A DNA stretch of 64,000 nucleotides from Labrenzia sp. CE80 (GCF_009650605.1 NZ_WAJT01000001.1:2046001-2110000), one strand, 5' to 3'; positions 42,561 to 51,544 are shown, counted from the first letter of the stretch. Program-made: numbers and translations. Notes: a model not told the origin generated them from the sequence alone.

Positions 42561-43799
42561 ATGAAACTCGACACACCCACCCTTTTGATGGCCGTGACGA
42601 TCGCCTACTACACGGGCGCGCTCATTCTTGCGGTTCTGGCGCTCTCGTTGAGGTCGTTCCCACGTCATATTCGCCTCGGCTGGGGGTTTTGGGCGTTTGC
42701 CATGCTCCTGTCAGGCTCTTGTGCAACGCTTGTCAGCATGCGCGGATCGATCTCCGACCTGCTCAGCATCGCTCTTGCCAATGCCTTGATGCTGTTCGGC
42801 TTTGGCCTGCGCCCCAATGCGCTGAGCATGCTGAACAGGGATCAGGTTTCCTATCCGTGGCTGCCTTTCCTGCTCTCTTTCGGCTGGCTCGGGCTTTACC
42901 TGGTTCCCTGGTTTCGGGACGATCTGCTTGCGCGCACGCTCTACGTCAACCTTGCAAGTATTCTCGCGATGGGGCTTTGCATCCATCAGTGCTGGCAGGC
43001 GCTCAAGACACAGAAAATCAGTTCCTTGCTTCTGATAGCTGTCTTCACCCTCGACGTCCTCGTTCGTGCGAACCTGATCATGATGCACTTGGGCAGGACA
43101 TTTCCAGATCTGCAAGCCAGTTTTCAGACGACGTCCCTACAGCTCACGATCATCGTTCTTATCATCGCCGTCGTGCTGAAAATCCTTGGATTGGGCATTG
43201 CAGTCTTCGAGCAGACCACGGAGACATTCGCACAACAAGCGTTGACCGATCCGCTCACCGGCCTTTCGAACCGCCGTGCCTTTGTATCTGCGACAGAAAC
43301 CCGGCTGGCGAAGATGGACGCGCCCGCAACGCCCTATGCCTTGATGGTTCTCGAAATAGACGACCTGCAAACCATAAAAGACCGTTACGGCAACGCCATG
43401 AATGATGCGCTGCAGCGTCTGCTTGGCCGCATCTGCTTAGAGACTGCCAAGTCCACTCCTGAGGCCTGCCGTATGCGCGACGATCAGTTTGCGCTGTTTC
43501 TACCGGGTGTCGCGCAGGTCGAAGCAGACGCTGTCGCCCAACGGCTGTCGCGCTATCTGACCGTCGAGGGGTCTCGCGCTTCTGACAAACAACTGGTGAT
43601 CACGATGAGCATCGGGCTGTTTTGCGGAAATGCCTCGGTGCCACTCAGCCGCGCGCAGGAGATCGCTGATCACTGCCTGCATCGGGCCAAGTCCAAGGGT
43701 GGAAATCAGACGGTGTTCAACAGTGGACACAGTGAAGGACCGGTCAAGTCAGCGGTAAAGGCTGCGCCTTTTGCAACGCGCAAGAAGACTGTCGCCTGA
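42561..43799 (+). CDS. Membrane GGDEF-like protein with degenerate active site
   Basis: 412 residues. Seven hydrophobic helices at about 8-215 form an N-terminal membrane domain. A GGDEF-like domain follows from about 225 (ALTDPLTGLSNRRAFVS). The catalytic site reads Arg306-Asp-Asp-Gln-Phe310 where GGDEF is expected, so both Gly and the catalytic Glu are lost. No inhibitory RxxD motif is present upstream. It is therefore unlikely to make c-di-GMP; it may bind nucleotide or act as a partner. The rest of the domain is well kept (VITMSIGLF, HRAKSKGGNQ), so it is not a dying gene. Confidence 0.87.
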   Translation: MKLDTPTLLMAVTIAYYTGALILAVLALSLRSFPRHIRLGWGFWAFAMLLSGSCATLVSMRGSISDLLSIALANALMLFGFGLRPNALSMLNRDQVSYPWLPFLLSFGWLGLYLVPWFRDDLLARTLYVNLASILAMGLCIHQCWQALKTQKISSLLLIAVFTLDVLVRANLIMMHLGRTFPDLQASFQTTSLQLTIIVLIIAVVLKILGLGIAVFEQTTETFAQQALTDPLTGLSNRRAFVSATETRLAKMDAPATPYALMVLEIDDLQTIKDRYGNAMNDALQRLLGRICLETAKSTPEACRMRDDQFALFLPGVAQVEADAVAQRLSRYLTVEGSRASDKQLVITMSIGLFCGNASVPLSRAQEIADHCLHRAKSKGGNQTVFNSGHSEGPVKSAVKAAPFATRKKTVA

Positions 43800-43825
43800 C
43801 GCCGTCAGATTCCTCATCTGACACA

Positions 43826-43865
43826 AAACGACCGGTGCGGGAGAGGAAGGCCGCACCGGTCGTTT
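43826..43865. terminator. Bidirectional terminator-type hairpin between GGDEF and old yellow enzyme genes
   Basis: AAACGACCGGTGCGG (43826-43840) and CCGCACCGGTCGTTT (43851-43865) are perfect complements with a 10-base loop. T-runs are short on both strands. Confidence 0.7.
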
Positions 43866-43954
43866 CGTCGGCTGCCTTGCCAGTTGTGGAGGTCCATCAG
43901 GGGCAATGACGGAGGCAATGCAGCCGTAGCTTGTTGTCTTTGGAAGCTAGTGAG

Positions 43955-45055
43955 TTAGGCGGGTTCGACCTTCGCCAAGGTCGGGTAGTCGGTGTAGCCT
44001 TCCCGGCCACCACCATAGAAGGTGGACTGATCCCATTCATTCAGCGGCGCATCGGCCTTAAGCCGTTCGACAAGATCCGGATTGGAAATGAACGGTCGGC
44101 CAAACGCGACCAGATCGACCTTGCCGTCGGCCACTGCGTTGACAGCCATTTGGCGATCATAGCCATTGTTGCCCATGATTGGCCCGAAGAAGCGATCGTA
44201 AAGCTTTGCCAGGCTGGCCCCTTCCGGAAGATCGCGCGGACCACCTGTCTGGCCTTCGACGACATGCAGATATGCAAGGCCATAGCTATCAAACAGATCG
44301 ATAACCTTGCTGAAAAGCGCCATCGGGTCGCTATCCAAAATGTCGTTAGCTGCCGAGAACGGGCTGATGCGGACGCCGACCTTGCCGGTACCAATTTCCG
44401 TCGTTACCGCATCCATTACCTCCTTCAGGAAGCGTGTCCGGTTTTCAATCGAGCCGCCGTAAGCATCCTCGCGCTTGTTGGAGCTGTCACGCAAGAACTG
44501 GTCGATAAGATAGCCATTCGCGGCGTGTACCTCGACCCCGTCGAAGCCGGCCTTCATCGCATTGGCTGCGGCCTTTCGATAGTCCTCGACGATTGCGGGG
44601 ATTTCATGAAGCTCGAGCGCGCGCGGTTCCGGAGTATCGACAAATTGCTCGCCGTCAAAGGACTTCGACTGTGCAGCTATCGCTGAGGGCGCAACCGGTG
44701 CGGCACCATCTGGCTGCAACACAGGGTGTGAAATACGGCCAACGTGCCAAAGCTGGATGACAATCTTGCCGCCTTTTGCATGCACCGCGTCGGTGACCTT
44801 TTTCCAACCCTCAATCTGGGCATCAGAATAGATACCCGGTGTCCAGGCATAGCCTTTTCCCTGCGGGGAAATCTGGGAGGCTTCCGTGACCAGCAGGCCG
44901 GCGCTCGCACGTTGACCGTAATAGTCGGCATGGATCTCATAAGGCGCATCATCTTCGGCACGTGCCCGATTGCGCGTCAGGGGGGCCAGAACAATTCGGT
45001 TCTTCAGTTCGATTTCTCCTGCCCTTAGGGGAGAGAAAAGTTTCAGTTCGCTCAT
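43955..45055 (-). CDS. Alkene reductase of the old yellow enzyme family (NemA-like)
   Basis: 366-residue FMN enzyme that reduces activated C=C bonds in enals, enones and nitro esters using NAD(P)H. Markers: ELKNRIVLAPLTRNRA, GLLVTEASQISPQGKGY, IQLWHVGRISHP, VEVHAANGYLIDQFLRDSSN, REDAYGGSIENRTRF and GRPFISNPDLVERL. They match the NemA/OYE class. A TetR gene lies upstream on the same strand, and an operator-like dyad sits 45 bp upstream of its start, the same sequence as in front of the TetR gene. Detoxification of electrophiles is the likely role. Confidence 0.93.
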   Translation of the reverse strand: MSELKLFSPLRAGEIELKNRIVLAPLTRNRARAEDDAPYEIHADYYGQRASAGLLVTEASQISPQGKGYAWTPGIYSDAQIEGWKKVTDAVHAKGGKIVIQLWHVGRISHPVLQPDGAAPVAPSAIAAQSKSFDGEQFVDTPEPRALELHEIPAIVEDYRKAAANAMKAGFDGVEVHAANGYLIDQFLRDSSNKREDAYGGSIENRTRFLKEVMDAVTTEIGTGKVGVRISPFSAANDILDSDPMALFSKVIDLFDSYGLAYLHVVEGQTGGPRDLPEGASLAKLYDRFFGPIMGNNGYDRQMAVNAVADGKVDLVAFGRPFISNPDLVERLKADAPLNEWDQSTFYGGGREGYTDYPTLAKVEPA

Positions 45056-45099
45056 GCCGATCTCCTCGAGACATTGCCAGACGTATCGAGTCCATATTT

Positions 45100-45118
45100 T
45101 TGGACCATTTAGTCCAGA
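45100..45118. promoter_or_regulatory. TetR operator candidate, box 3 (old yellow enzyme promoter)
   Basis: TTGGACCATTTAGTCCAGA shares the TTGGACC half with boxes 1 and 2 and forms the dyad TGGAC-N6-GTCCA. It lies about 45 bp upstream of the old yellow enzyme start. Confidence 0.6.
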
Positions 45119-45175
45119 ATTGACCGCACCATGGGATCCTACAGGTGCTTAAAACTCCGGATGTTCAAAGAAGCC

Positions 45176-45796
45176 CTATGGCGTGAACAGCTCGCTCGCC
45201 GCGTCCAGGGCTCCAGAAATCTGCTCCGGCGGGACGCCGGATTTGCGCAGGGTTACGGTGCCGATGGCCAAAGCCGAGAGGGCACGCGCTTTTGCGCTGG
45301 CAGACGCCGGATCGGTTGGCGAAATAGCTTGCGCAAGAAGATCTTCGATCCGCTTAAGGTGCTGACGTCCAATCTCTGCCACTTCCTCCTGATGCGGCGC
45401 GAGTTCAGTAATGCAGTTGACCAGCATACAGCCGCGCGGCCCGCCATTCGGGTTAGCAAGCGCCCTCAATATAGTTGCAACAGGATCTTCGGAAGGTTGT
45501 TCAGACAGCTCTTTAAAAGCCTTGATGGCGGCCTGCGAATAGCTCTTCAGGGCTGCTATGAAAACACCCTGTTTTGAGCCGAAAGCCGAATAGAAGCTGG
45601 AACGGGACAGGCCCATAACGTTCGTCAGATCGTCAAGTGACGTCGCCTCATACCCCTGCCTCCAGAAAACCTGGAGCGCCGCATCAAGCACTTCTGCCTC
45701 ATCGAACGCACGAGGACGGCCCGGGCCACACGTGGCCTTGGCAGGTGCCTGCGTTTCAGAGGTTGATTGGCAACAATCCTTGATCATGGAGGGCAT
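45176..45796 (-). CDS. TetR-family regulator, NemR-like
   Basis: 206 residues. Helix-turn-helix: GRPRAFDEAEVLDAALQVFWRQG then TSLDDLTNVMGLSRSSFYSAFGSKQGVF. The ligand domain has GGPRGCMLVNCITEL with two Cys, and an N-terminal Cys pair is present. NemR-type repressors sense electrophiles or hypochlorous species through Cys, which fits the neighbouring old yellow enzyme. The start is uncertain (45838, 45796 or 45787). It is divergent from a luciferase-like monooxygenase and lies in tandem with the old yellow enzyme. Confidence 0.88.
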   Translation of the reverse strand: MPSMIKDCCQSTSETQAPAKATCGPGRPRAFDEAEVLDAALQVFWRQGYEATSLDDLTNVMGLSRSSFYSAFGSKQGVFIAALKSYSQAAIKAFKELSEQPSEDPVATILRALANPNGGPRGCMLVNCITELAPHQEEVAEIGRQHLKRIEDLLAQAISPTDPASASAKARALSALAIGTVTLRKSGVPPEQISGALDAASELFTP

Positions 45797-45797
45797 A

Positions 45798-45816
45798 TTG
45801 GACCGCTCGGTTCCAA
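45798..45816. promoter_or_regulatory. TetR operator candidate, box 1
   Basis: TTGGACCGCTCGGTTCCAA is a near-perfect dyad (TTGGA..CCG and CGG..TCCAA). It lies immediately upstream of the chosen TetR start. Confidence 0.65.
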
Positions 45817-45839
45817 ATACAAGAGCCGGGTCTAACAAT

Positions 45840-45857
45840 TTGGACCGAGCGTTCCTA
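45840..45857. promoter_or_regulatory. TetR operator candidate, box 2
   Basis: TTGGACCGAGCGTTCCTA repeats box 1 with few changes. The start-to-start spacing is 42 bp (four helical turns). It faces the luciferase-like monooxygenase, 56 bp from its start. Confidence 0.6.
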
Positions 45858-45912
45858 TTTGCTGATCAACACTCTGTTAGCAGAGGAAAAACAGGCAAGA
45901 CAAAGGTCTTTC

Positions 45913-46923
45913 ATGATCCCCTTTTCCCTCCTTGATCTCTCTCCTGTTCCAGCCGGTCGCAGCGTCCGCGAAGCACTGGTCAACACGAAAGATCTCGCTC
46001 AACACGCGGAACAACTCGGCTACAAACGCTACTGGATGGCGGAGCATCACAACATGCGCGGGATCGCATCGGCCGCGACTGCGGTCCTGATCGGACATGT
46101 GGCCGGTGCGACCTCAACCATGCGCGTCGGATCCGGCGGCATAATGCTTCCCAACCATGCTCCATTGGTCATCGCGGAGCAGTTCGGCACACTGGCCGAA
46201 CTTTATCCGGACCGGATCGACCTGGGCCTTGGCCGTGCGCCTGGAACCGACATGCAGACGGCCCGCGCACTGCGTCGCTCCTTGGACAATGCGGACAACT
46301 TCCCAGAGGACGTTCTGGAGTTGGTGGCCTATCTGGACGACCCGGCTGATGGCGCGAAAATTCTCGCGGTTCCCGGCGTTGGTACCAGAGTCCCGGTCTG
46401 GATCCTGGGCTCCAGCACCTATGGCGCACAGATGGCCGCCCACTATGGGCTGCCCTATGCTTTCGCCTCTCATTTTGCCCCGACGGAGCTGGCCAATGCG
46501 AGCAAGATCTACCGGCGCTCATTCCGCCCTTCAAGGTATCTTGAAAAGCCGCACTTCATGCTGGCCGCCAATGTCTTTGCTGCCAACACGGATGAAGAAG
46601 GCGCTTATCTAAGAACCTCCATGCAGCAGGCCTTCATCAACCTGCGCACTGGCAGACCTGGTCCCCTGCCCGCACCTGTCTCGGATCTTGAGGCCCTTGT
46701 CGGCCCGGCCGCCATTGAAATGGTGGAGGACGCCCTGCGGATCTCTGCCGTTGGAGCGCCTGAGACCGTCAAGGCGAAGCTGCAAGAGCTGATGGCAACC
46801 TATGAACCGGACGAGCTGATCTTCACTGGCCAGATCCACGACCACCAATCCCGCAAACGCTCCTTCGAGATCGCCGCGGGCGTAATGGAACAGATCAATG
46901 GAGAGCGGCAAGCAGCGGAGTGA
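45913..46923 (+). CDS. Luciferase-like FMN-dependent monooxygenase (MsnO8-type)
   Basis: 336 residues, TIM-barrel flavoenzyme. Family marks: PFSLLDLSPVPAG, YWMAEHHNMRGIASAATAVLIG, GGIMLPNHAPLVIAEQFGTL, and DLGLGRAPGTD. It oxidises an unknown small organic substrate using reduced flavin. The chosen ATG has AAAGG six bases upstream; the frame to 45859 starts with TTG inside operator sequence and is rejected. It shares operators with TetR, so it is probably induced with the old yellow enzyme by electrophiles. Convergent with livF, 4 bp away. Confidence 0.9.
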   Translation: MIPFSLLDLSPVPAGRSVREALVNTKDLAQHAEQLGYKRYWMAEHHNMRGIASAATAVLIGHVAGATSTMRVGSGGIMLPNHAPLVIAEQFGTLAELYPDRIDLGLGRAPGTDMQTARALRRSLDNADNFPEDVLELVAYLDDPADGAKILAVPGVGTRVPVWILGSSTYGAQMAAHYGLPYAFASHFAPTELANASKIYRRSFRPSRYLEKPHFMLAANVFAANTDEEGAYLRTSMQQAFINLRTGRPGPLPAPVSDLEALVGPAAIEMVEDALRISAVGAPETVKAKLQELMATYEPDELIFTGQIHDHQSRKRSFEIAAGVMEQINGERQAAE

Positions 46924-46927
46924 TGCC

Positions 46928-47635
46928 TCAAGCTCCGAGATAACGTTCGCGCAGGTCCGGGGCGGCTTTCAAGTCGGCCGTGCTTCCGGTCCAGACCGTA
47001 CTGCCTTTTTCCAGGATCACGTGCCGTTCTGCGAGCTTCTCAAGCGCCGAGACATTCTTGTCGACGATCAGAATGGACTGGTCGCGGGATTTCAAGGTTT
47101 CAAGACAGGCCCAGATCTCGGCCCGCACCAGCGGCGCGAGGCCTTCGGTGGCTTCATCCAGGATCAGCAGCTTGGGATTGGTCATCAGCGCTCTGCCAAT
47201 TGCCAGCATCTGCTGTTCGCCGCCGGAGAGCTGACTGCCGAGATTGCGACAACGTTCTTGAAGCCGCGGAAAGAGCTCATAGACCGCGGCGAGGTCCCAG
47301 GCCCCTGCTTTGCTGGTGCGAGCAGAGGTCGCAACGAGATTTTCCTCCACGCTCAATGTCGGAAAGACCTGGCGTCCCTCCGGCACCAGACCGAGCCCGG
47401 CCTTTGCGACCTGATAGGATGGCTGACCAGTCATGTCGCGCCCCTCGATCGTCACCTTCCCCGCCTTCGAGGCGATCATGCCCATGAGGCTCTTGATTGT
47501 TGTCGTCTTGCCCATGCCGTTGCGCCCCATAAGGGTGACCACCTCGCCGGCGCGGATGGTCAGCGACACATCGAACAGAACCTGGGCTTCGCCATATCCG
47601 GCCTGCAGATTTTCGACCTGAAGAAGAACGCTCAT
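46928..47635 (-). CDS. livF: Branched-chain amino-acid-type ABC transporter ATPase LivF
   Basis: 235-residue ATPase. Walker A GRNGMGKTTTIK, signature LSGGEQQMLAIGRAL and Walker B LLILDEATEGLAP are intact. EGRQVFPTLSVEENL is typical LivF. It starts within the last 4 bp of livG, and closes the operon livK-livH-livM-livG-livF. Confidence 0.92.
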   Translation of the reverse strand: MSVLLQVENLQAGYGEAQVLFDVSLTIRAGEVVTLMGRNGMGKTTTIKSLMGMIASKAGKVTIEGRDMTGQPSYQVAKAGLGLVPEGRQVFPTLSVEENLVATSARTSKAGAWDLAAVYELFPRLQERCRNLGSQLSGGEQQMLAIGRALMTNPKLLILDEATEGLAPLVRAEIWACLETLKSRDQSILIVDKNVSALEKLAERHVILEKGSTVWTGSTADLKAAPDLRERYLGA

Positions 47636-48387
47636 GCCGGTTCCTCTTCGCCCAGATAGGCTTCGCGCACCTTGAGATCAGCTCGGATCTCGCCCGGTGT
47701 GCCGCTGGCTATGATTTCGCCATAAACCAGCACCGAGATACGGTCGGCCAGTTTGAAGACCGCGTCCATGTCATGCTCGACAAGAAGCATAGGGCAGCGC
47801 TGCTTCACGGCCAGCAGGGTCTCGATCAGTCTCGCGGTTTCTTCCGGCCCGGTTCCGGCCATGGGCTCGTCCAGCACCAACAGCTTGGGTTCGCCCGCAA
47901 GCGCCAACGCCAGTTCCAGCATGCGCTTTTCTCCGTGGCTGAGGTTTCCGGCGCGCAGGCCGGCTCGATCAGCCAAACCGACATCCGCCAGGATTGACGA
48001 TGCTTTCTCGTTCAGACCTCGGTCACGCGCCGCATTGCGGAAGAACCGGAACGAATGACCCTCACGAGCCTGAACACCGAGTGCCACATTCTCCAGCACC
48101 GTAAATTCAGGCAGGATCGCAGTGATCTGAAACGTGCGGCCGAGCCCCGCCTTGGCGCGCTCCGCGACCGACCAGCCTGTCACGTTTGTGCCAGCGAAAA
48201 GGACCTGCCCGCTGTCTGATGGCGTCGCTCCTGAGATCTGGCCGATCAGGGTCGTCTTGCCTGCGCCATTAGGGCCAATCACCGCATGGATCTCGCCAGG
48301 CAGAACCTCGAGCGAGAGGTCCCTGGTCACCTGAAGTGCATCATAGGCCTTATTGAGGTTTTTCAGCTCAAGGATAGGGGCGGTCAT
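47632..48387 (-). CDS. livG: Branched-chain amino-acid-type ABC transporter ATPase LivG
   Basis: 251-residue ATPase. Walker A is GPNGAGKTTLIGQISG and the signature is LSHGEKRMLELALAL, the usual LivG variation. Walker B LLVLDEPMAGTGPEE and the H-loop LLVEHDMDAVF are intact. The chosen ATG at 48387 overlaps the livM stop by 4 bp. A longer frame reaching 48501 is not credible. Confidence 0.92.
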   Translation of the reverse strand: MTAPILELKNLNKAYDALQVTRDLSLEVLPGEIHAVIGPNGAGKTTLIGQISGATPSDSGQVLFAGTNVTGWSVAERAKAGLGRTFQITAILPEFTVLENVALGVQAREGHSFRFFRNAARDRGLNEKASSILADVGLADRAGLRAGNLSHGEKRMLELALALAGEPKLLVLDEPMAGTGPEETARLIETLLAVKQRCPMLLVEHDMDAVFKLADRISVLVYGEIIASGTPGEIRADLKVREAYLGEEEPA

Positions 48388-49355
48388 TGGTCCACCTCTC
48401 CCTGGCTTTTCCGGCCGATCTGACCAGAGATCAAGCCCATCAGCCCGCCGCGACCATAGAGCACAACCAAAATCAGCAATGGACCGAAGACAAGGCGCCA
48501 ATGTTCCGAGTAGCCGGAAAGCACCTCCTCCAGAACCATATAGGCGATGGTGCCGAGGATCGCGCCATGGAGTGAGCCAAGCCCGCCAAGGATCACCATG
48601 ACAATCAACTCCCCGGACCGATGCCAGGACATATAGGCCGGCGAGACGAATTCTGCCTGATTGGCCATCAGGGCGCCCGCGACACTCGCAATCATCCCGG
48701 CGATAACATAGGCGGCCAATCGATATCGATATGGATCGACACCCATGGCTTCGAGCCGGGGTTCGCTTTGTTTAGCCCCCTTCAGCACACGTCCAAACCT
48801 GGAGGCTGCAAAGGTGCGCAGCAGCAGATATGCGGCCGCAAGCACGCCGAAGACAAGGTAATAGAACGATGTATCGCCGTTGAAGATCCCGGTGCTGAAC
48901 AGTTCCGACCGGCCCCACATGGTCAGCCCATCGTCACCGCCGTAGACCGACAGGGACGTCGCAGTAAAATAGGCCATCTGACCGAAGGCCAGCGTGATCA
49001 TGATGAAATAGACACCACGTGTTTTCAGGCTGATTGCACCTGTCAGGAGCGCAAAGAGCCCGCCTGCCGCCACTGCGAGGGGAAAGGAAATCCAGGCCTC
49101 CCAGATGTCATGCTCGGACAGGATTGCCACCGCATAGGCGCCAAATCCGATGTAGGCGGCGTGTCCGAAACTGACCATGGCGCCCAGCCCCAGAATAAAG
49201 TCCAGGCTGATCGCCACGATCGCAAAGACCAGAATTCGCGTGAAAAACAAGAGGACAAAGCGGTCGTCGAAGACGTCTGCATAGGCCGGCACCAAAGCCA
49301 ATGCTGCAAAGAGAGCAAGCGGCAGAACCGTGTTCTTGAACAGAGGACCGGTCAT
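48384..49355 (-). CDS. livM: Branched-chain amino-acid-type ABC permease LivM
   Basis: 323-residue permease with eight or nine TM helices. SLDFILGLGAMVSFGHAAYIGFGAY (in part) and GGLGSLHGAILGTIAYMVLEE are LivM signatures. It overlaps livH by 4 bp upstream and livG by 4 bp downstream. Confidence 0.92.
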   Translation of the reverse strand: MTGPLFKNTVLPLALFAALALVPAYADVFDDRFVLLFFTRILVFAIVAISLDFILGLGAMVSFGHAAYIGFGAYAVAILSEHDIWEAWISFPLAVAAGGLFALLTGAISLKTRGVYFIMITLAFGQMAYFTATSLSVYGGDDGLTMWGRSELFSTGIFNGDTSFYYLVFGVLAAAYLLLRTFAASRFGRVLKGAKQSEPRLEAMGVDPYRYRLAAYVIAGMIASVAGALMANQAEFVSPAYMSWHRSGELIVMVILGGLGSLHGAILGTIAYMVLEEVLSGYSEHWRLVFGPLLILVVLYGRGGLMGLISGQIGRKSQGEVDQ

Positions 49356-50275
49356 GCGCTGCGCACCGGAAAGAGCCCGCTTGGCCTGAAGAACAGAACA
49401 CCCGCCATCAGGATGTAGATCAACATGGACGCAATGGCAGGGCCGACGTCATTGGCGGTAGCCGGCGGCAGCAACACTCTTGCGATGTCCGTGGCGAAGG
49501 AGCGCCCAAGCGTGTCGACAAGGCCGATGATAAGTGCTGCCAGAAAGGCTCCGCGGATGGAGCCTATGCCGCCGATGACGATGACAACAAAGGCGAGGAT
49601 GAGCAGATTGTCGCCCATACCGGGCTCAACGGACAGAATGGGCGCCGCCATGATGCCGGCGAACCCGGCGAGCATCGCTCCAAAACCGAAGACGAGCATG
49701 AACAGCCGCCGGATGTTGATGCCCAGCGCCGCGACCATATCAGGGTTTGTCGCGCCCGCGCGCACCAGCATGCCAACGCGGGTCTTGGTGACAAGCACAT
49801 AGAGCAGCACCGCAACGGCGAGCCCTGTGACTATCAGGGCAATGCGAAAGACAGGATAAGCGAAATTCGCCATCAACTGGATCGAGCCGTCAAGCAATTC
49901 AGGAACCGGCAGAGAAAGTGGCGCTGCACCCCAAAGAACCTTCACCGCCTCGTTCAGAAACAGGATCACACCAAAAGTCGCCAACACCTGGTCGAGATGG
50001 TCGCGGTTGTAGAGATGTCGGAATACCAGGAATTCAAGCAGAAGACCGCAAATGAGCGCCGCAGCCAGGGCAAGGATGATCGCAAGCCAAAAAGAGCCCG
50101 TCAGCTGATAGCAGGCGACCGCCAGATAGGCGCCGAGCATATATTGGACGCCATGGGCAAGATTGATGAAGTCCATCACCCCGAAAACGAGCGTAAGACC
50201 AGCAGCGATCAGGAACAGGAGAATGCCGAGCTGCAACCCGTTGAGGGTCTGGACGGCCAGAAGGGTGACGCTCAA
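49352..50275 (-). CDS. livH: Branched-chain amino-acid-type ABC permease LivH
   Basis: 307-residue permease. It begins LSVTLLAVQTLNGLQLGILLF and has DFINLAHGVQYMLGAYLAV and GGIGSIRGAFLAALIIGLVDT, typical LivH. The best start is TTG at 50275 with GGGAAAA upstream, since no ATG or GTG fits the family N-terminus; a TTG further upstream (50329) lies inside a hairpin. The gap to livK is 87 bp and holds that hairpin. Confidence 0.85.
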   Translation of the reverse strand: MSVTLLAVQTLNGLQLGILLFLIAAGLTLVFGVMDFINLAHGVQYMLGAYLAVACYQLTGSFWLAIILALAAALICGLLLEFLVFRHLYNRDHLDQVLATFGVILFLNEAVKVLWGAAPLSLPVPELLDGSIQLMANFAYPVFRIALIVTGLAVAVLLYVLVTKTRVGMLVRAGATNPDMVAALGINIRRLFMLVFGFGAMLAGFAGIMAAPILSVEPGMGDNLLILAFVVIVIGGIGSIRGAFLAALIIGLVDTLGRSFATDIARVLLPPATANDVGPAIASMLIYILMAGVLFFRPSGLFPVRSA

Positions 50276-50317
50276 GAGATTTTCCCGACAGGCAGAAAGT
50301 GACGCACAAACAGAGAG

Positions 50318-50341
50318 GGTCCGAACCAAACGGTCCGGACC
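50318..50341 (-). terminator. Hairpin between livK and livH, partial terminator or mRNA stabiliser
   Basis: GGTCCG (50318-50323) and CGGACC (50336-50341) form a stem with a 12-base loop and no T-run. In transporter operons such structures often reduce downstream readthrough so the binding protein is made in excess. Confidence 0.5.
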
Positions 50342-50362
50342 CCGGTATTCTGGCTTTTCGCT

Positions 50363-51544
50363 TTACTTCATGTGGCAGGAGCCGGAATAGGCATCGCCAA
50401 CATCATCGAAGACCTTTTCGACGAGCTGAGTGACGTATTTTCCCTCTGCGCGCTTCACAGCTTCGACCAGGTAGAAATCCTGGATCGGGAACTGGTTGTT
50501 GTTGAAGCGGAAGTCACCTCGAACGCTTTCGAAGGGAGCCGCTCCAAGGGCCGACAGGAGCGACGCTTTGTCCTGCACACCACCTGCCATGGAGACCGCG
50601 CCATCGATCAGGCGGGCAGCATCATAACCCTGTGCCGCATAGAGCGAGGGCGGATAACCGTATTCGGCTTCGAACGCGCGGACGAAAAGAGTATTCGCTT
50701 CATTGTCGATGTCTGAAGCCCACTCAGCGCCGGAGTAGAGACCTACGGCCATGTCCTTTGTCGCCGGAAGCGTCGTCTCATCCACGGTGAAGGTGGAGAG
50801 GAACGGGATCACGTCCTTGAGACCCGCCTGGGAGTACTGCTTGACGAGATTCACCCCCATGCCGCCTGGCATGAAGGTGAAGAGCGCATCAGGCTGTTCA
50901 TCAGCAATACGTGCAAGTTCCGCGGAAAAGTCCAACTGGCCCAGCTTGGTGTAGATTTCCTGCACCACCGTTCCGGAATAGTGCCGCTTGAAGCCTGCAA
51001 CTGCGTCCTTGCCAGCCTGGTAGTTCGGAGCCATCACGACAACCTTGCCGTAGCCCTTCTGGCTGGCATAGCGACCCATAACCTCATGGTTCTGGTCATT
51101 CTGGTAGGACGTGGAGAAGAAATAAGGGCTGCAGCCGCGGCCAGCAATCGGAGACGGACCTGCGTTGGCACCGATAAAGATCGTCTCGGACTGGATGATA
51201 GGCTTGTAGACCGCCATCATCACGTTGGAGAAAACAACGCCGGCCATAATGTCGACCTTGTCGCGCTCCAGGAGCCCCTGAACCTTCGTGATCGCACCGT
51301 CTGGCTTGAGCTCATCATCGACCACGATGACTTCCGTCTCAATGCCGCCCAGCCGGCCATTGGCCTGCTTCACACCCAGCAGGAAGCCGTCACGCATGTG
51401 TTGGCCAAGGACTGCAGGCGGACCGGATAGGGTCGCTAGGAAGCCGACTTTGAGGCTTTCGGCTGCAGCCGGCGCGGCGGTGCCGTTCAGAACGGCTGCG
51501 CCCAGTCCGACGCCAAGCGTCAGGGCGGACAAGATACGTTTCAT
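50363..51544 (-). CDS. livK: ABC transporter substrate-binding protein (Leu/Ile/Val-binding family)
   Basis: 393 residues with a signal peptide ending near PAAAE. Peripla_BP_6 family: KVGFLATLSGPPAVLGQHMRDG, LGGIETEVIVVDDELKPDGA, GVVFSNVMMAVYKP and VVVMAPNYQAGKDAVAGF. It heads the operon, so its product is expected to be abundant. Ligand may be a branched-chain amino acid, another amino acid, or an aromatic acid; the family is broad, so the symbol is by position. AAGGGGATC precedes the ATG. Confidence 0.88.
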   Translation of the reverse strand: MKRILSALTLGVGLGAAVLNGTAAPAAAESLKVGFLATLSGPPAVLGQHMRDGFLLGVKQANGRLGGIETEVIVVDDELKPDGAITKVQGLLERDKVDIMAGVVFSNVMMAVYKPIIQSETIFIGANAGPSPIAGRGCSPYFFSTSYQNDQNHEVMGRYASQKGYGKVVVMAPNYQAGKDAVAGFKRHYSGTVVQEIYTKLGQLDFSAELARIADEQPDALFTFMPGGMGVNLVKQYSQAGLKDVIPFLSTFTVDETTLPATKDMAVGLYSGAEWASDIDNEANTLFVRAFEAEYGYPPSLYAAQGYDAARLIDGAVSMAGGVQDKASLLSALGAAPFESVRGDFRFNNNQFPIQDFYLVEAVKRAEGKYVTQLVEKVFDDVGDAYSGSCHMK

